Source: Bacteroidales bacterium
GTDB lineage: Bacteria > Bacteroidota > Bacteroidia > Bacteroidales > NBLH01
DNA length: 6,090 nt
Assembly: GCA_029210905.1 (NCBI GenBank)
Contig: JARGGF010000308.1
Span: 1-6,090, forward strand
Direction of reading: 5' to 3'
Shown: positions 6,033 through 6,090 of the stretch, in pieces
How the letters are laid out: the number at the start of each line of letters is the position of its first letter
Position numbering within the stretch: position 1 is the stretch's first letter
Made by a program: the position numbers and the translations under genes
Notes under the pieces: model-generated
The model's input: the letters and a program-made list of their open reading frames with translations, nothing else
What the model was told of the DNA's origin: nothing
The model's database searches: none

Positions 6033-6090
6033 TTATTGCATTAAAATCACTTTACACAATATGTTTTTTCATTTTATCGCATTAAAATCA
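6033..6090. repeat. 17-bp direct repeat, two copies at 41-bp spacing, cut by the window edge
   Basis: TTATTGCATTAAAATCA (6033-6049) recurs as TTATCGCATTAAAATCA (6074-6090), 16 of 17 identical, including an exact 12-mer GCATTAAAATCA. The second copy ends on the last base of the window, so both its true length and any further copies are hidden. It could be paired regulator sites before a gene to the right, or the start of a tandem array. The repeat lacks the length or internal dyad expected of a CRISPR repeat. Confidence 0.5.

Noticed and set aside
6033..6090. Start of a CRISPR array
   Set aside because: The repeat is only 17 bp with a mismatch, has no internal dyad, the period is 41 bp, and there is no cas gene in the window.

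Overview
The window looks like AT-rich chromosomal DNA from a member of the Bacteroidota. Three things point there: start codons preceded by A-rich sequence with little or no Shine-Dalgarno pairing; promoter-like -7 motifs close to the Bacteroidota form TAnnTTTG placed 35-40 bases before several starts; and protein features common in the phylum, such as Sec signal peptides cut just before Gln and a chemoreceptor ending in an acidic-aromatic tail. I cannot name a genus. No mobile element, RNA gene, CRISPR array or obvious defence locus is visible.

Layout. Positions 1-304 are non-coding as far as I can tell, with short direct repeats and a small G/C palindrome. At 305-715 (+) lies a stand-alone response-regulator receiver of NarL type that stops just where a DNA-binding domain would normally begin. 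It is followed 136 bases later by a full-length transmembrane chemoreceptor, 852-2882 (+), with a Cache sensor, HAMP, signalling hairpin and a C-terminal CheR-docking-like pentapeptide. A strong hairpin at 2924-2959 separates it from a convergent gene, 3004-4092 (-), encoding an AlkC-type alkylpurine DNA glycosylase (HEAT-like repeats plus a C-terminal Ig-like domain).

Downstream is a low-GC stretch with a possible 31-codon signal-peptide-like ORF (4380-4475, +), then a small secreted protein of unknown function (4491-4943, +). A striking nested inverted repeat (5005-5060), resembling REP-type dispersed palindromes, comes next. A UlaG-like metallo-beta-lactamase-fold hydrolase (5145-5918, +) with a complete metal-binding set follows. 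The last 58 bases hold two copies of a 17-bp direct repeat at 41-bp spacing, the second running exactly to the window edge.

How the genes relate. The receiver and chemoreceptor are plausibly functionally linked: phosphorylation signalling paired with environmental sensing, although no CheA, CheW, CheR or CheB is in view. The other genes appear to be independent single-gene units. I see no convincing new multi-gene system. The most unusual items are the output-less NarL receiver beside a chemoreceptor, the nested palindrome at 5005-5060, and the repeat pair at the right edge.
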